From: Pseudoscleropodium purum
Taxonomy: Eukaryota; Streptophyta; Bryopsida; Hypnales; Brachytheciaceae
Reading direction: 5' to 3'
Assembly (NCBI GenBank): GCA_963969395.1
Contig: OZ017799.1
Location: 22,694,501-22,758,500 of the forward strand
DNA length: 64,000 nt
The notes under the pieces: generated by a model
Database searches by the model: none
Seen by the model: the letters and a program-made list of their open reading frames with translations, nothing else
What the model was told of the DNA's origin: nothing
In this document: in pieces, positions 23,706 to 36,162 of the stretch
Numbering within the stretch: position 1 is the first letter of the stretch
Layout of the letters: every line of letters begins with the position of its first letter
Made by a program: the position numbers and the translations under genes

Positions 23706-26700
23706 CTAAACTGAAACGACGCATGTTGGGTAGTCTGAAGGTGGATCTTCAAGTGTTCCGTTTGTTCCAGTTCCCTCTCTGACGTAAAGAACCGTCTCCA
23801 TTCCCCACGACGCGTGGATCTCAAAATGACAGTGAAACAACCAAACTCCTGAACAATTTCCATAAATTGAAAAGCCGGTCTTAGATTAGAGAGGGTTTTG
23901 ATTGCGGTGGGTGGGTTTCTGTGTCAATTGCATGTTAATGGACACAGAACTGCATGTAAATAGAGATTACTAGTACCGACTTCTGTTTGGGCGCATGACA
24001 TTGTCTTAGTGAACTGCAATGAATCTTTTTGGCAGTCTTATCAGTAGTCTTGCTTCTTACTAATTGATACTGATAGTGTATGAGAAAAAGATAAGTATCC
24101 TAGTACCTGGATTGTCGGCTCGAAATCGAAGAGCGATCCAGCCCTCATGGGGAACAACAAACGTGTTGCGCAATGGAGGATTGACGAGATTGAAAGTGGC
24201 AGGGCTGGTTTCTGCATCGTAGTTGCCAGTCCCTGTGCCGACGATATAGAAGCTGTATCCATGGATATGGAAGGGATGCCTCTCGAATACAATCATGTGC
24301 GTATTCTGCAATATTATCTGCACCAAACAAGCCTCCAGTTACAACCCACTTTAGGGATGTGGTCCAATTAAATTACATCTGACAATCTCGTTCATCTCTT
24401 TTCGCAAGTGAAATCTTGTGTCCCACTACCCTGGTCAGGAGCGATCTACAGAGTCTCAGTTGTTATGTAAACAGATATGCAATGGATTTATCGGCCATCG
24501 AGTGTCTCCTACCTAGTATGCTAACAACAAGAGAACAGTAGGTTCGAAGTGACCTGTACGCTGGCGTCAAAGTTGATGTCAGTCAATTGGGTTGCATATT
24601 TACTAAACCATTGAGACATGGGTAATTGGGTTCCAGTATAGTTGTAAGCCTTTTGGGGCTGACTGGGAAACGACAGATCAAGAGCTGATGTCGTTGACAC
24701 GACACTGTCTCCGTGATTTTCCAAGTAAGCATACTCCAGTAGTGACTTCCCTGTGTTATTGGGCACAACAAAAGAGATGTTGTTTACAGCTCCAATGATT
24801 CGGTACTGATCTTCATATCCATGGATGCACGTTTCGAAAGGAGGACAACTGCTCGCACCGTCCAATCCATAGCCAACTGTGAAAAAGAGATCGGTGTCCA
24901 CAGTTTGTGGGACGTCTAGAGTTTGGTAAGTGGTGTTGATGCTTTTTTGAAGAGAATCAAAGTGGTTGTGGAAACTGATGTCATTGGCGCCTGGAAATGA
25001 AGGCATAGAAATGGTTTCAACATGGGAACTTCCTTCATAGTCCAAGCGAGCAGTTGCTGGAATCTCAGGAAATGGAATCTGCAGGGAATTTAACAAAAGA
25101 GTATTTGAAGAGTTAAGCACTTCAGCAATCTCACAAGTAGTACTCCGTACAACAAATGCGCAGGAATGGTGTAAAATCAAATGTATCCAGTACCATAAAA
25201 GATTTTTCATGTATCAGCAATGTACAAATTCACCCGGACCTTCTCATTATCACATTCTTTCAACATATCAGATATTCACCAAACCCCAGGAAATGGATGT
25301 TCCCGATTCAAAACTCATCCTATATTCTCACCTTCACAGTCAGTTATGTCACAAAAAAATGCTTACAAATGTGATAAAGTCTAAGAGTTCAGGAGGTGTG
25401 AAAGAGTGTATAGACTTTCTTCCTAACTCTGTGTTAACCAAGTACTGATGTACTGATTTTCATGCATCACAAGATTGTCTCAATGCTATAAATTTCATAT
25501 TTATCATGTGCATTTTGGACAACAGAGCAATGACATTAAAGATGATTGTCTGAGTGTACTCTTGAGACTTACAATTTCAGTAGAAGCCACTGAATACACG
25601 GAGGCAGCTATGTAGTACCTCCCAGTCGACTGGTTTGCAGTTAACAAGGCATCTAAGGTTTGTCCTGGGGCAATAAGAACTGTATTCGCTGTGAAAGGCT
25701 CAACATATGCAGAGTCTAACTGCACCACTTTGAGGGAATGGTTGGCGACTGCAAAGAAGAGTTCAAAATTGAGGCATGAATTTACAAGCCGAAGAAGATA
25801 TGTCTCTCCTCTTGTAACTTTCACCGTGTGAGCATCTGCATACCAGAGACATTCTCAGCAAAAAATAATTCTGGGAAAAAAGTGCATACCATTCTTTAGT
25901 CCTTGTAAACAGTCACTTGTTACTTTGAGCGTCAGAATCAACATCTCAATATCCCAAGATTGATTTCTTTTAATTTTCACTTTATTGAGCATTCTGCTAC
26001 TTTCATACATTCCTGTTGACTCTTTCAATTGCTACGTTGTTAATGGCAAGACAACAGGTTGGCATACAAACTTAAGTTCAGTAAACATTTGATAGAACTG
26101 AATCTGAATGATAGATTCAGATTCTTGAGTGTTACAAAGGACCTCTAAGAAATGTTTTGTATTTGATTTCAAAGCCTATGTTATATAGTTAGTAAAACCA
26201 TCCCCATGTCACACTCTTTTTTCTCAAGTGAGTTTGAAACCTACACAAAATTATTATTCTTTGCATGGATGCTTCAATAACTGAGAAATTAAGTTTTAAT
26301 TTCTTCTAAGCTATTAATATTTTATTTTTTTATTGTTATGATTAAAAATTGCAATAAATCAGAGTTTCATTCTACCTTCTGCGGAGAAGTTGTACAAGAA
26401 ACCAGGTTGACCATTTATAGTAAGGGCATCAGAGATGTTATACCCTCCACCTGTAGCCAGAGCTTCTGCAATAACATCCTCCACATTGTTGTTCCACCAT
26501 TCACCTGATTCAAGACAAGATCAGTGTGATGTTCTGAAATCTCTTGCTGAACATGCTTAATTCTCAGCACATCACAAATAACGAAACTAAATTCACTTTC
26601 TGTAGCAACTGGAGCCTGTGTAATTCCATGTTGTCATGGTATAGTAGTGATGAAGAAGAACAAAGTTTTTTTCTACCACATGAAGAAAAAAAAAATTGGG

Positions 26701-28901
26701 GGGTCCGTGGATTCTTACTAACTTTGCCACAAGGACATAAATGGAAAGTGTCACTTCAGTTATGGTTTAAATTCATCTTATCCTGTCACAAAAGGCTATG
26801 TACATTGGCATTTCTTTTGATTTCAGACTTGGAATTCCCCTAAACTTGCATACTGGAAACGACAGTCTCCTGCATACAAGTTCTGCACTAACATGTGCAA
26901 CGAAGTCTTTGTATCACAAAAATTTGATGGGCCCTCACCAAGCATAATAGTTATCTCACGGTTGGGTAAAGAAAATGGATATCGTTGAGAATCTCTTGGT
27001 TGAAGCACTATTGGCCCGTGAATAGTTGCTCGTAACCAAGAAACATGTGCATGGTACCACATTGTTCCTGTTTGATTAAGTAGCTGGAACCTGAGTAGCA
27101 AGGCGCTTTGGTCAGTTATCTTTTCACAATTCTAATGAGAGACAAACATGATTGAAGACCATTCATAGAGCAAGAAAAACTTCTTGGGTTCTTCGGAAGA
27201 GTTGGAGGTGAAACATTCTGAGTATTCTTTCATGGTCCTTAATGGAAGCTCACATAGCAAATTAAAGGAGCTATACAAAATCTACAAACCCCTTTTAAGA
27301 CAAATCTCATTAAGATAGACTGACGAATTTTTAAATAGATGGAATGAACAAGACTCTAGGTACCTTTCTCACTCAGGGACCAATATCACACAATTTACGA
27401 CGAAACATGTAAATTTCACACTCTTGCGATTGAGGATTCTCGTATCTTTGTCAGATGGACAGAGGTAACAAAGTGCTACCCTTGCAGACCATTTATATAT
27501 TATGTTGTGACAGCAAATATTTAAGGGATGTAGGCAGATAAATTAGGCTCCTGAAGACAATAAACTGAGTCATGAAACCCATTTTCTCAAGTTATTCTTT
27601 GAAAAGAATCACCTGTGTGAGAACGATTGATTCTGCTGGATAGGGCACATCGTAATGTAGGGAACACCATCTGACCAACATGTACCCAATTGCTTGACAC
27701 CATGCCTGTAAAACTCAAATCCACTTACAAATGATTACACACTGAATGATCATCCTACGAATATCGATAGTTCTTTTGGCCCTTGATCATTCTTGAAGTC
27801 ACACAGCACATTGAAATGCAAAAGATTATCACGGATGCACACACCATTCTGAAAAAAACGGTTAGAAGAAAACAATAACGTTGGAACGTTTTTTCAACCA
27901 AGAAGGAGGTTGAATCATCTCAATGTAGATTTCTTAATGTGCCCTTCATACTCTTACAGCAGAAGGTTTGCACTGGTGTATGCTGAGCTACAAGATATCA
28001 ATGACCTAAATTACTGATGTCTCTCACTTGAGAGTCCTCTTCAATCACAAGAGAGATGATCATATATTCTTGATTGAGGGAGTTCAAAAGCATACAATTG
28101 TAGCGGAAAATCACAGTTAGTACAATAAAATTGCAGAAAATTTCAATGAACTAAGCGCTTTTCACCAGTGGATTGTGATGGGTGATGCAACAAGGTTTGT
28201 GACATTGACAATGACGATGTCACCCTCGCGCGCACGGATAGCAGGCCCTGGAAATTGTCCGTTCACCACAACCATGGCCTTGGTATGGTTAAGCCTCGTG
28301 AAGTTTGCGTAAGATACCTGCACAAGCAAAGCGCATACCAAATGACAAGACAAGTTTCAGCGGTTTTTTGAAATAGAAAGTGCACATTGTCCCTGTATCA
28401 CTGTCTCGCTTTTCGAGCATGGTAGCTACTCGAACTTCCTCAGGGTAGCTTCTGTCGATGCAAAGCCTCTTCCCCCTTTTCTCCAGAGCCAATAAAACAA
28501 TCAACTTTGATAGGGGTTTAAAATACAAATTACGGAACCGAATACTCTACCTCTGATTTCTACAAGTTTGTTGAATCACATTCAACAAATGCAGTGGAGA
28601 AACCCACTCTCACATTGCAGAGATTGAACAATCAATACTACGTGGTCATTCACATCAAAGCACTAATGCACAGAAGCGGTTCCAAGCTCATTGGCCAGAA
28701 GTTCAGTATATACTCTCGCAAGGAAATATAGCCGATTCTCCTTACCGTAAAATTGTAGTGGCGGGTGGTAATTCCTGAAGATTGGGCTCTCACAAAGTAA
28801 TCTGTTTCTGGGGTGCATATTACCAGACACAGGAGCAAAAATAGTTGGCAGCAGAATCTGCTCATTCTGCTGTATAGCAATCCCAACTCCATGCTTAGCA
28901 A
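23706..28901 (-). CDS. laccase (plant multicopper oxidase), complete, nine exons
   Basis: Secreted blue copper oxidase that couples oxidation of phenolics to reduction of O2 to water. In plants it acts in the apoplast on lignin- or flavonoid-type phenols. Exons: 28746-28901, 28166-28317, 27613-27705, 26939-27090, 26376-26504, 25573-25835, 24554-25078, 24107-24317, 23706-23848. All introns are GT-AG, phases agree, total 607 residues. A second Met at 28865 gives 595 residues and a cleaner signal peptide ([17 protein letters not shown]), so it may be the true start. Copper motifs: HWHG (residues 102-105, split by an intron), WYHAH (145-149), HPFHIHG (504-510) and [12 protein letters not shown] (566-577). 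The predicted T1 axial position (Cys567+10) is Met577. There are many N-glycosylation sites, as usual. No frameshift or premature stop was found. The substrate cannot be read from the sequence. Confidence 0.96.
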
Positions 28902-30950
28902 TATAATCTCAGGAGCTCTTCACATTTCATTGACGTCCAGAATAGATAACCGAAAGTCTCAACTTGGATCCACTTCTGTTGGCACTATACTACTTTATCC
29001 TATCAGTAAGGAAGCAAAATTAGCGTCACAAACAATAAACTAGTACGGCAATTAGACCAATAGTAATTAAAATACTGTGACTTGGTAAATCAGTGTCATA
29101 CGCACCAATACTATGTATTGGAGTATTGTAGAAAATGAAGGGAAATCACATTAGAAGGAATTGCACTGTCATTTGGTCCCCAAATCTTGATTCCTCCTAC
29201 TTTCTACTGCACCATACCCTTGAAGAACTTCGCTTCTGCGTGAAGAGATGAACTAAGTCTGATATAAAATCCAGTACTGGCACGCCAACTCTCAACTTTG
29301 ATAAGTCTAGAATATGAACTTCTTGACACATGGGTGGTCAACTAAGTGGGAACTGATTAGAATTTCCTCCAGAAGGACCAAATTCACTTCGAACGACATG
29401 AGAGCAACTGCGCTTCTGGTTGACCTCGACTGTATTGCTAATTATACTCTACTTCATGTTGGTTAGAAACACATTCTGGAGACAAGTGGTAGGAGTACCA
29501 GGAGTTCGATCTGCTCTTGGTGGAATGATTCATGTCCATTTAATATACTCTAAATTGTATTGACCACACCAAGACCATGACACAAGTATTCACCATTCAC
29601 TGATGCTATTGAGAATCAAAGAAAATTGATTAGTCGTCTTAAATCATGACCATGAGTTCGCCAAGTTACATTCAATTGCAATGCAATCCTTGCTGAGCCA
29701 TGTTTCGGATGATGATTGATGGGAACATTATCCAAAAACTACGAGCTACCGTGCAGATCAAGCTTCACCTAAACATTTGGTCACCGGAAGCAACTAAGTT
29801 AGGCTGTTGTCTGTTGCTGTTCTTGCCACGTGATTTCAAATCATTGTCTCTAATACTCACGTTGAAATTATAATGAAACGCAATCCATGCTGAAGAGGCG
29901 AATGTTGACGGGATCATCGATCCAGAGAGGACTCAATTACACGCAACAACTGACATGACAATGTCATGGGCGATTGGGCACCGAGGTGAGTCAAGCAGGG
30001 TTCGCATCAATCAGCAAGGCACATGCACATCAATTACCAGATGAACAACAAGACCCCTTTAATGTCACAGCATCTGGATGTTGAAAATGCATGTGATAAT
30101 ATAGAATTTATAGCATCTCTACAGAATTTGTCCTACTGTTAGCTCAAGCCATCTCTCACACCAAGGCTAGACGGGAGGACCATTGACATTACAAGGTATC
30201 CGACTTCATTAGATGTGACCATGGGAAGCAAGAGCCCAAGTCAAAATATATTAAATGACACTTAGTTGCATGGTTTAGGTGTGAACCCAAGAGAGGTCAT
30301 AGTTGGGTTATATCTTTTTATTTTTAGATTGGACATAGTAAATTGCAAGATCAATTAAATAGACAAATCCATGGTTGTGAGAGTTTTGCCTATCATGATC
30401 TCCTAGAATTTTATTAGGCCTATCTCAAAGGGGTGGTCAAGAAACTAGCAAAACATTATTACTTTGGCCACATAGAATTTCAATGAAAAAAATAGCACAA
30501 GCCTTGGCCAAAGTGTAAAACCAACTTGAACCATGCCTATCTCTTCACCAATCATTGCTTTGATAATTGAAGAGGTTATTTCTTGTAAATTGACCCTTAC
30601 TAAGGCTATTTCTACAAAGATTCTATCTACATTTTGATGTATTTTCAACTAATTGTCAAATATGCCTCTACTATCCATTGTTCTTTTTAATAGGTTCTAA
30701 ATCCATCTGCAATAATATGTTTTGCATTAAATTAATAAGATTTTGCGAAATCTATGATTGAAGTATTGTATATTAGTTTTAGCACATATAGAAAAGAAAT
30801 GATTGCATCCTCCATCAAGGTAGTGAATTAGCACATATGGGGTGACATTTTGAAAAACTCAATCTTTCTAAACTATGTGAAATCTATTAAACTAAAATGG
30901 AAAAATTGTTTAATTCTTAGAGTACTTAATTGAAATTGAAGACAACAAAG
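28902..30950. other. upstream of laccase and intergenic
   Basis: The first few hundred bases should hold the laccase promoter, but I could not fix a TATA box. The rest shows no gene. Confidence 0.35.
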
Positions 30951-30952
30951 CT

Positions 30953-31205
30953 TAGCCCTTGATGGACAAAGGTAGTCCAAATTTTTTAAATTGTGCAGAT
31001 ACATTATAAAATGCAACTTAAAAGAATGATTTCATGATTATTTACTAACAAAAGTTGTAAAATGTAATTCCTAGATCGTATTCATATGTATGAATTCACT
31101 ACTACATTAAACCAATTTATCAATTCAAATAAATTAATGGAAAATTGAAAACTCTTTCTAAAATTGACCACATATTGAATATTTGTAGCTTTCACAAAGA
31201 AAATA
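30953..31205 (+). repeat. dispersed repeat, copy 1 (inverted mate at 54405-54650)
   Basis: Matches the reverse complement of 54405-54650 at gtagtcc, attataaaatgcaactta, ttgtaaaatacaatccatag-like and ctttctaaaattga blocks. The mate ends in a ttaaccctttg-like terminus, which is diverged here. Confidence 0.65.
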
Positions 31206-31332
31206 TTCTTCAAGTTTTAATACAATGTTAATTCTAATTATGAAGATTTAAAATTTTAAAATTTTAATGTGTATTCAAGTCATTTCGAAAGGCTATTTAT
31301 TGAATTGTAAAAGTCATTTCTTGAAGTGAAAT

Positions 31333-31474
31333 GTAGATAGATAAAAACTCCAGTCTTCATAGAAGGCTAGCATGAATAACGTGTCTATTCGTAATGATAA
31401 TGAACCTATGTCCAATGGATCAAGGGTTATTGATGCAAAACTACTCTTTTCTTTTGCGAATAGACACTTTAGTT
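31333..31474 (+). repeat. 142-bp dispersed repeat with internal stem, copy 2
   Basis: Direct repeat of 20658-20799. The inverted pair GTGTCTATTCG (31381-31391) and CGAATAGACAC (31457-31467) is perfect. Confidence 0.78.
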
Positions 31475-31564
31475 TCAAGTCCTCAAATTTAAAGTAACCA
31501 AGATTAAAAAGTAGGAGGGTATGCATTATAAGTGCAATAGAAATTGATGTTTAAAATATTATAT

Positions 31565-33800
31565 TACTTTGTTGGGAGTGGTTGGTTGTTTTCTATTTTT
31601 CTTTTGTATAGGATGATAGATCCAGCATATAATATGACAATTGTGTTAATTGTTTTTGAGTTTAGTTTCAAGGTTTTTCATTGATGGAGCATGTGTTGTT
31701 CCTCTAGCTCTTGCTATGATGACAATAAGTAGGTCAACATTCCATCCTTGGGCCATGATGTTATTGATTAACAGTTGATATTTTTTGGATTTTGTTATCT
31801 ATTGTTATTTGTACGAATCTATCATTAGTGTTACACTGACCTCTTTGTCTTTCACAAGAGCAAGATAAGAGCCATGAGGGTATAGTATTTTCTTATAGAT
31901 TGTTGTTAAATGTACCAGCATTCATTAGGATATAGTATCTAGTTTTTTTTATTGGATATGATTAGCTTTCTTAATTCCCATACCGCTTTGTTATGTCTTT
32001 TGACTTTAAGGGCGTGGATATGTTGTTGATTGCATTTTAGAAATGCATAGAGCCATGTGTCTACATCTTGTGATCTTCATATAGAGCATGTGATTGATGG
32101 AAATCTTTCTATGCCAAAAAATAGTTGTTTTTTTAGCATTTCCCATGTATTGGCCAATGCGGAATTTTAACAAGCTTGTTTTTTTGTAAGTTTGTTATTT
32201 TGGAATTAGACTAGAATTCATTAGAAAGTGTGTTATCTATGTTAGGGTTGAGTGTCCATTTGCTAATGTTAGAAAATCTTTATGTCAATACTTCTAGATT
32301 ATTATTGTGATTGTGTTTGTTGATGTATGTTTGAAGGCATCTAACCAAACCTTTGTCAAGTCGATAGGCTAGGCCTGGCCATTTATCTTTTTGGTAATAG
32401 AATGGCATGGTGTGTGCACATTCATATGATTTTGAGGCAAATTTGTATTCCTTTCTTGTATAGTTTTTAGCAAGTCTATCTACATGTTTATTACCTACAA
32501 TATTATTATGAGCTTTGATTTTGGAAATTGTTGTGATTTGTGTTCGACTCTGAAGCATTAATACCATAGATTCTCATATAATTTTACACTGCATGATTGC
32601 AATGTAATGTAGGATGTTCTAGTTGTGTATGAAGTACATATATACAATTTAGACATTTAGTGAATATATGTGTTGGTTCATGTGGATATTTTGTAGTTAT
32701 TATATGTAGTGTTTTATGTATGGCCATTAATTTGGCTCTAAAATAGGTTTGTAGCCCAAGTAGTCTTTTAGAGATTTGGATTTCTTATTCGGAGGGATTA
32801 TATATACCTTATACTACTTTTTCACATACCCATTGGCCATTTGCATGTTGTTTAGGTAGTATAAATGATCCATCAGTATAGTAGCTATATTGTATTGGAA
32901 ATTTTAGTTGGGGATTAGTTGTGTAAGGTGGTAATGGTGGTGTATGTATATTTATTGAGTTAAGGTTGGTTTTATATGTGTGTTTATTCCACTTGGTGTT
33001 TTTGTTCATGGTTACATCACTAGGTGTGGTAGGAGCAATTTGTATGTGGTATTGCGGTATTTGCATATTTTGTAGGATAGATGTGAGAGAGTTTATTTGG
33101 TTGGAAGAGTCGATGTTATGGTTTTGGTGGTGTGTAAAGAAAATATGTATTGCAAGGGGTTCAGTATATGGTTGTTTATTTAATTTAGGGGGAATTGTTG
33201 GTTCTTTGTATATAATTGTGTCTGTAGCAAAATGGACTATAACATGTGTATGGTCAAATGGTCCAGTATATGGAGAAAAGTTTTGGTACTAGTTTATATG
33301 TGGTATGACTAGTATGGTTGTGGTATTTTGATCAAGTTTGGCCACTAATCTTGCCCAATGCAATGCTTGTTGAGCTGTCTCTTTATTGTGCGGGTGTGCA
33401 AAATCAATACCTTTTCATTTATATTCTAAGGCATTGCCAAGTAAGCGAAATATTTTGTCTCTTTCAAATTGTGAGTGAAATTGTGTGATTTGTGCAGAGC
33501 AGGTAATTGGTGAGGAGAGATATGAATGCGATATGTTAAAAGTTGGTATTATAGAATCTAGGATATTTTGAGGGAGTGTGTATTGTGAAGTCTTATATGG
33601 ATTTTTGTTGGATTTTATATATTTGTATCTTTGGTAGAGCCATATAGTTTTTGTTTCAAATGATTGTGTAGGAAGTAATAAGACTTGTGTATTATTTATA
33701 GTAGTGTGATATTGTTTCCATAGCCATTTTAATCTGATAGTTGGAACAGTGATAAGGTATTTACCAATATTTAGATATAAGTGTGTTTGTTCATTTTATG
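31565..33800 (-). mobile_element. decayed 5'-truncated LINE-type retrotransposon (RNase H and C-terminal region)
   Basis: A minus-strand frame is nearly open from ~33800 to ~32809 with one internal stop (~33415). It includes LNIGKYLITVPTIRLKWLW and AQQALHWARLVAKLDQ. It leads into an RNase H domain that begins YYTDGSF (~32870) and continues in other frames: LMAIHKTL, HIFTKCLN, then SKIKAHNNIVGNKHVDRLAK (~32460-32530). Two of the four expected catalytic acids look replaced by Lys (RAKLMAIH, FTKCLN). Further downstream (~32100-31850) lies a CSIC...H...C zinc-like segment (CNQQHIHALKVKRHNKAVWE), and to ~31565 a conserved-looking C-terminal stretch. Several frameshifts. The reverse transcriptase core itself is not seen, consistent with 5' truncation. 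Confidence 0.8.
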
Positions 33801-33825
33801 TTATCATGGTCAACATATTATGTAC

Positions 33826-34126
33826 TTTAACCTCATATTTTTATTGTGACCAAATTTTTAGATTTGATATGTGAAAAGAGGATTAAAAGACTTCCAATCA
33901 CTTTCATAGGTTTGACCCCTTTATGATCAAACATTATAAATTTTCACTTTGTAAGTGATATTGTTGTGTTTTCTTTTCCTATGTGATCTCTAATATGTAT
34001 AGTTTGAATTTGTATGGTTATAATTTTTTTTTTAAATGATACAACTTATCAAAATGTTGTTTTTTGTTCAATTTAGAGCAAATTCCTAGAATCTCAAAAA
34101 AGGCCTTTGGCATTTAAGGATTAAAG
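33826..34126 (+). repeat. ~300-bp dispersed repeat, copy 1 (direct mate at 63492-63780)
   Basis: Shares long blocks such as atattgttgtgtttt, cctatgtgatctctaa and gtttgaatttgtatggtta with 63492-63780. It ends in ggcatttaaggattaaa, a weakened form of the family terminus. Confidence 0.78.
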
Positions 34127-34988
34127 GTATAGATGGATGGAAATCTTTCATGGTGAGGTTATGCAAAAGAACAATATATCAAGATGATCACCCATTTCTG
34201 ATCACTTAAGTAAATCAGCCCCTATGCAGCATCGGAAAAATCAAGGGATAAATTTTCTTGTGTCTAGAAATACATTTGATAAAGATTCCATATTTTTGGA
34301 GACCTTCATTCTAAAAAACGAAATCACTATAAATTTTAAACAGAAAGATTTTGTTTGCCTTCAAACTGTGATATAGGGTATTGCATTTCCGACCAATGCA
34401 TGCTTCAAATCCGATAGCACTTTATTACTGAAATAGATAATAGTAAGTTGTAAATGAAATTTGCCAGCACACCCTTAATCATGCTATTTGAAGATGTCGC
34501 CAGAAATTGTTTTGTATTGAGTAGGTGAATAGTAAAAATAGTTCAATGAAATAAACCAATTGAATGCGATTTCTGGGTAAAACTATTGACTTTCCTAAAT
34601 ATCAGTTGCAACCATGCCAAATACAGGCAATTCCTCATTCTCCTTAGTGCTACGTGTCATCTTACCAAGCAAATGGGATGCTGATCGGAAATGGGTGATC
34701 TCCTTACTCCTTAGTATCCCTATCACTGCGTTTCAGTTGCATTGAACGACGACAAAAGAGCTGCCGTCAATCATAAGGGAGAGAAAAGCGCGGGAACCCA
34801 GTCCAGTGGACGGACCGTACGTCTCGGTGTTGAAATTTTCCCGGGTTTTCCTGTGGGTCGTCTCGATCCGTCCATTGCCACTTACTTCCACGCCATTTGT
34901 GCCAGGTCGCCAAATTAAATGGGATCCTCTCGTAGCGCAGGACATAACTTGAGTTGTTGGAAAGGAGGGACTCAGTTATCAAGAAGCT
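34127..34988. other. intergenic, no supported gene
   Basis: A short GC-richer ORF (34733-34945, minus) has no recognisable motif and no splice partners. Confidence 0.35.
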
Positions 34989-34992
34989 GATA

Positions 34993-35538
34993 AGGTAAAC
35001 CTGCCTATGACAGGCAGAATGGCTGATCTGTCCTATTGCCATTGACAAAAAAAATCTGATTTTTTTTTTGTACAAAGACAAATGTGAGAAATAAAGGAAG
35101 CAACTAGAATTTTATTTTTTCGACAAAATATGAATTTTTTGTGAATTTTCGAAGTTTGCTGTCCAGTTTGTCCAAAAAAGTCTGTAGACTATCCCAAATC
35201 AGCAGAAAAGTGTTTCCATGATGGTCATCTTACCACCCAAAGCAGTCATAACATTCTTTAACATGGTTACAAGATTTCCTAACATGGATATGACATAAAG
35301 AAATTAAAAAATAACTTTTTACTAACAGTTTACACTAGAAAGGTGTCAATGTTCTATCACAGTTATTAATAACTCCATAAACATATTCCAAGGCTTTGAT
35401 GACAACTAAAAATCAACCTAATGTAGTCTTAATTCTATTTTTAAGAAAAAATTTCTCATGGGTTGATGGAAGACTGTAATGGGGGAGTTCCCTAGGTGCT
35501 TGTCATGGGTGATTTGCCTGTCATAGGCAGGTTTACCT
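34993..35538. mobile_element. 546-bp MITE with perfect 24-bp inverted ends and TA target duplication
   Basis: The left end, 34993-35016 (begins AGGTAAACCTGCC), is exactly reverse-complemented at 35515-35538. TA flanks both sides (34991-34992, 35539-35540), as expected for Tc1/mariner-type insertion. The inner part of each end is itself a palindrome (TGCCTATGACAGGCA with one unpaired centre). No ORF. Confidence 0.85.
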
Positions 35539-35540
35539 TA

Positions 35541-36162
35541 ACGCATGTCACACGCAAATGCCTCACCTAATTGCACCCCAACACAGAACCCTTCCTCATG
35601 CAGGACTTAAAAATCTGGCGTATCCAAGATTTAGGATCTGGAGTAAAGTGTTGGTGTAGTTTGACACAATATATTCAACGGGGTCGGCAAGCACAAGCAC
35701 CACAAAACAGCCATTCAGGAAAGCAATAGCACGAGTCAATCGATACCATAGGAACGGTCGAATGTTTCAGTGGTTATTCCGATAGATCGAAGCACAATTC
35801 CGAGCATATTAACAGCGGTCACTGTGATAGCCAGTATCCGCGAGAGTCTGGGAAGCGCGAAAGCCATCAATCTATGTTATCTCAGGAGGTTAATTATACT
35901 TAGGATTTGATAAATAGCTAGCTATGAAAACATTTTTCAGTTGCTGTAAGTAGCGATGGCTGCACAAGCGCACAGTTGCGACATAGTTATGAACTGTAGA
36001 GTAGCCTGATCGATCTCTGTTGTAGGCCTTGGTTTGTAGATGGAAAGCATTACCAAAGTTTGAAACGCGTTGGAATCAAGACTACCTACCGTCTTGAGAA
36101 TCGGTTGATCGGCAGATTTAAGGTTTGCTGCAGTTTTGTCGAATGTACAAGAACGCCGTTTG
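35541..36162. other. intergenic, 3' flank of the kinesin gene
   Basis: Lies downstream of the kinesin stop codon and may contain its 3' untranslated region. No gene seen. Confidence 0.35.

Noticed and set aside
34733..34945. 70-residue minus-strand ORF in GC-richer sequence
   Set aside because: No motif, no partner exons, and adjacent to a transposon.
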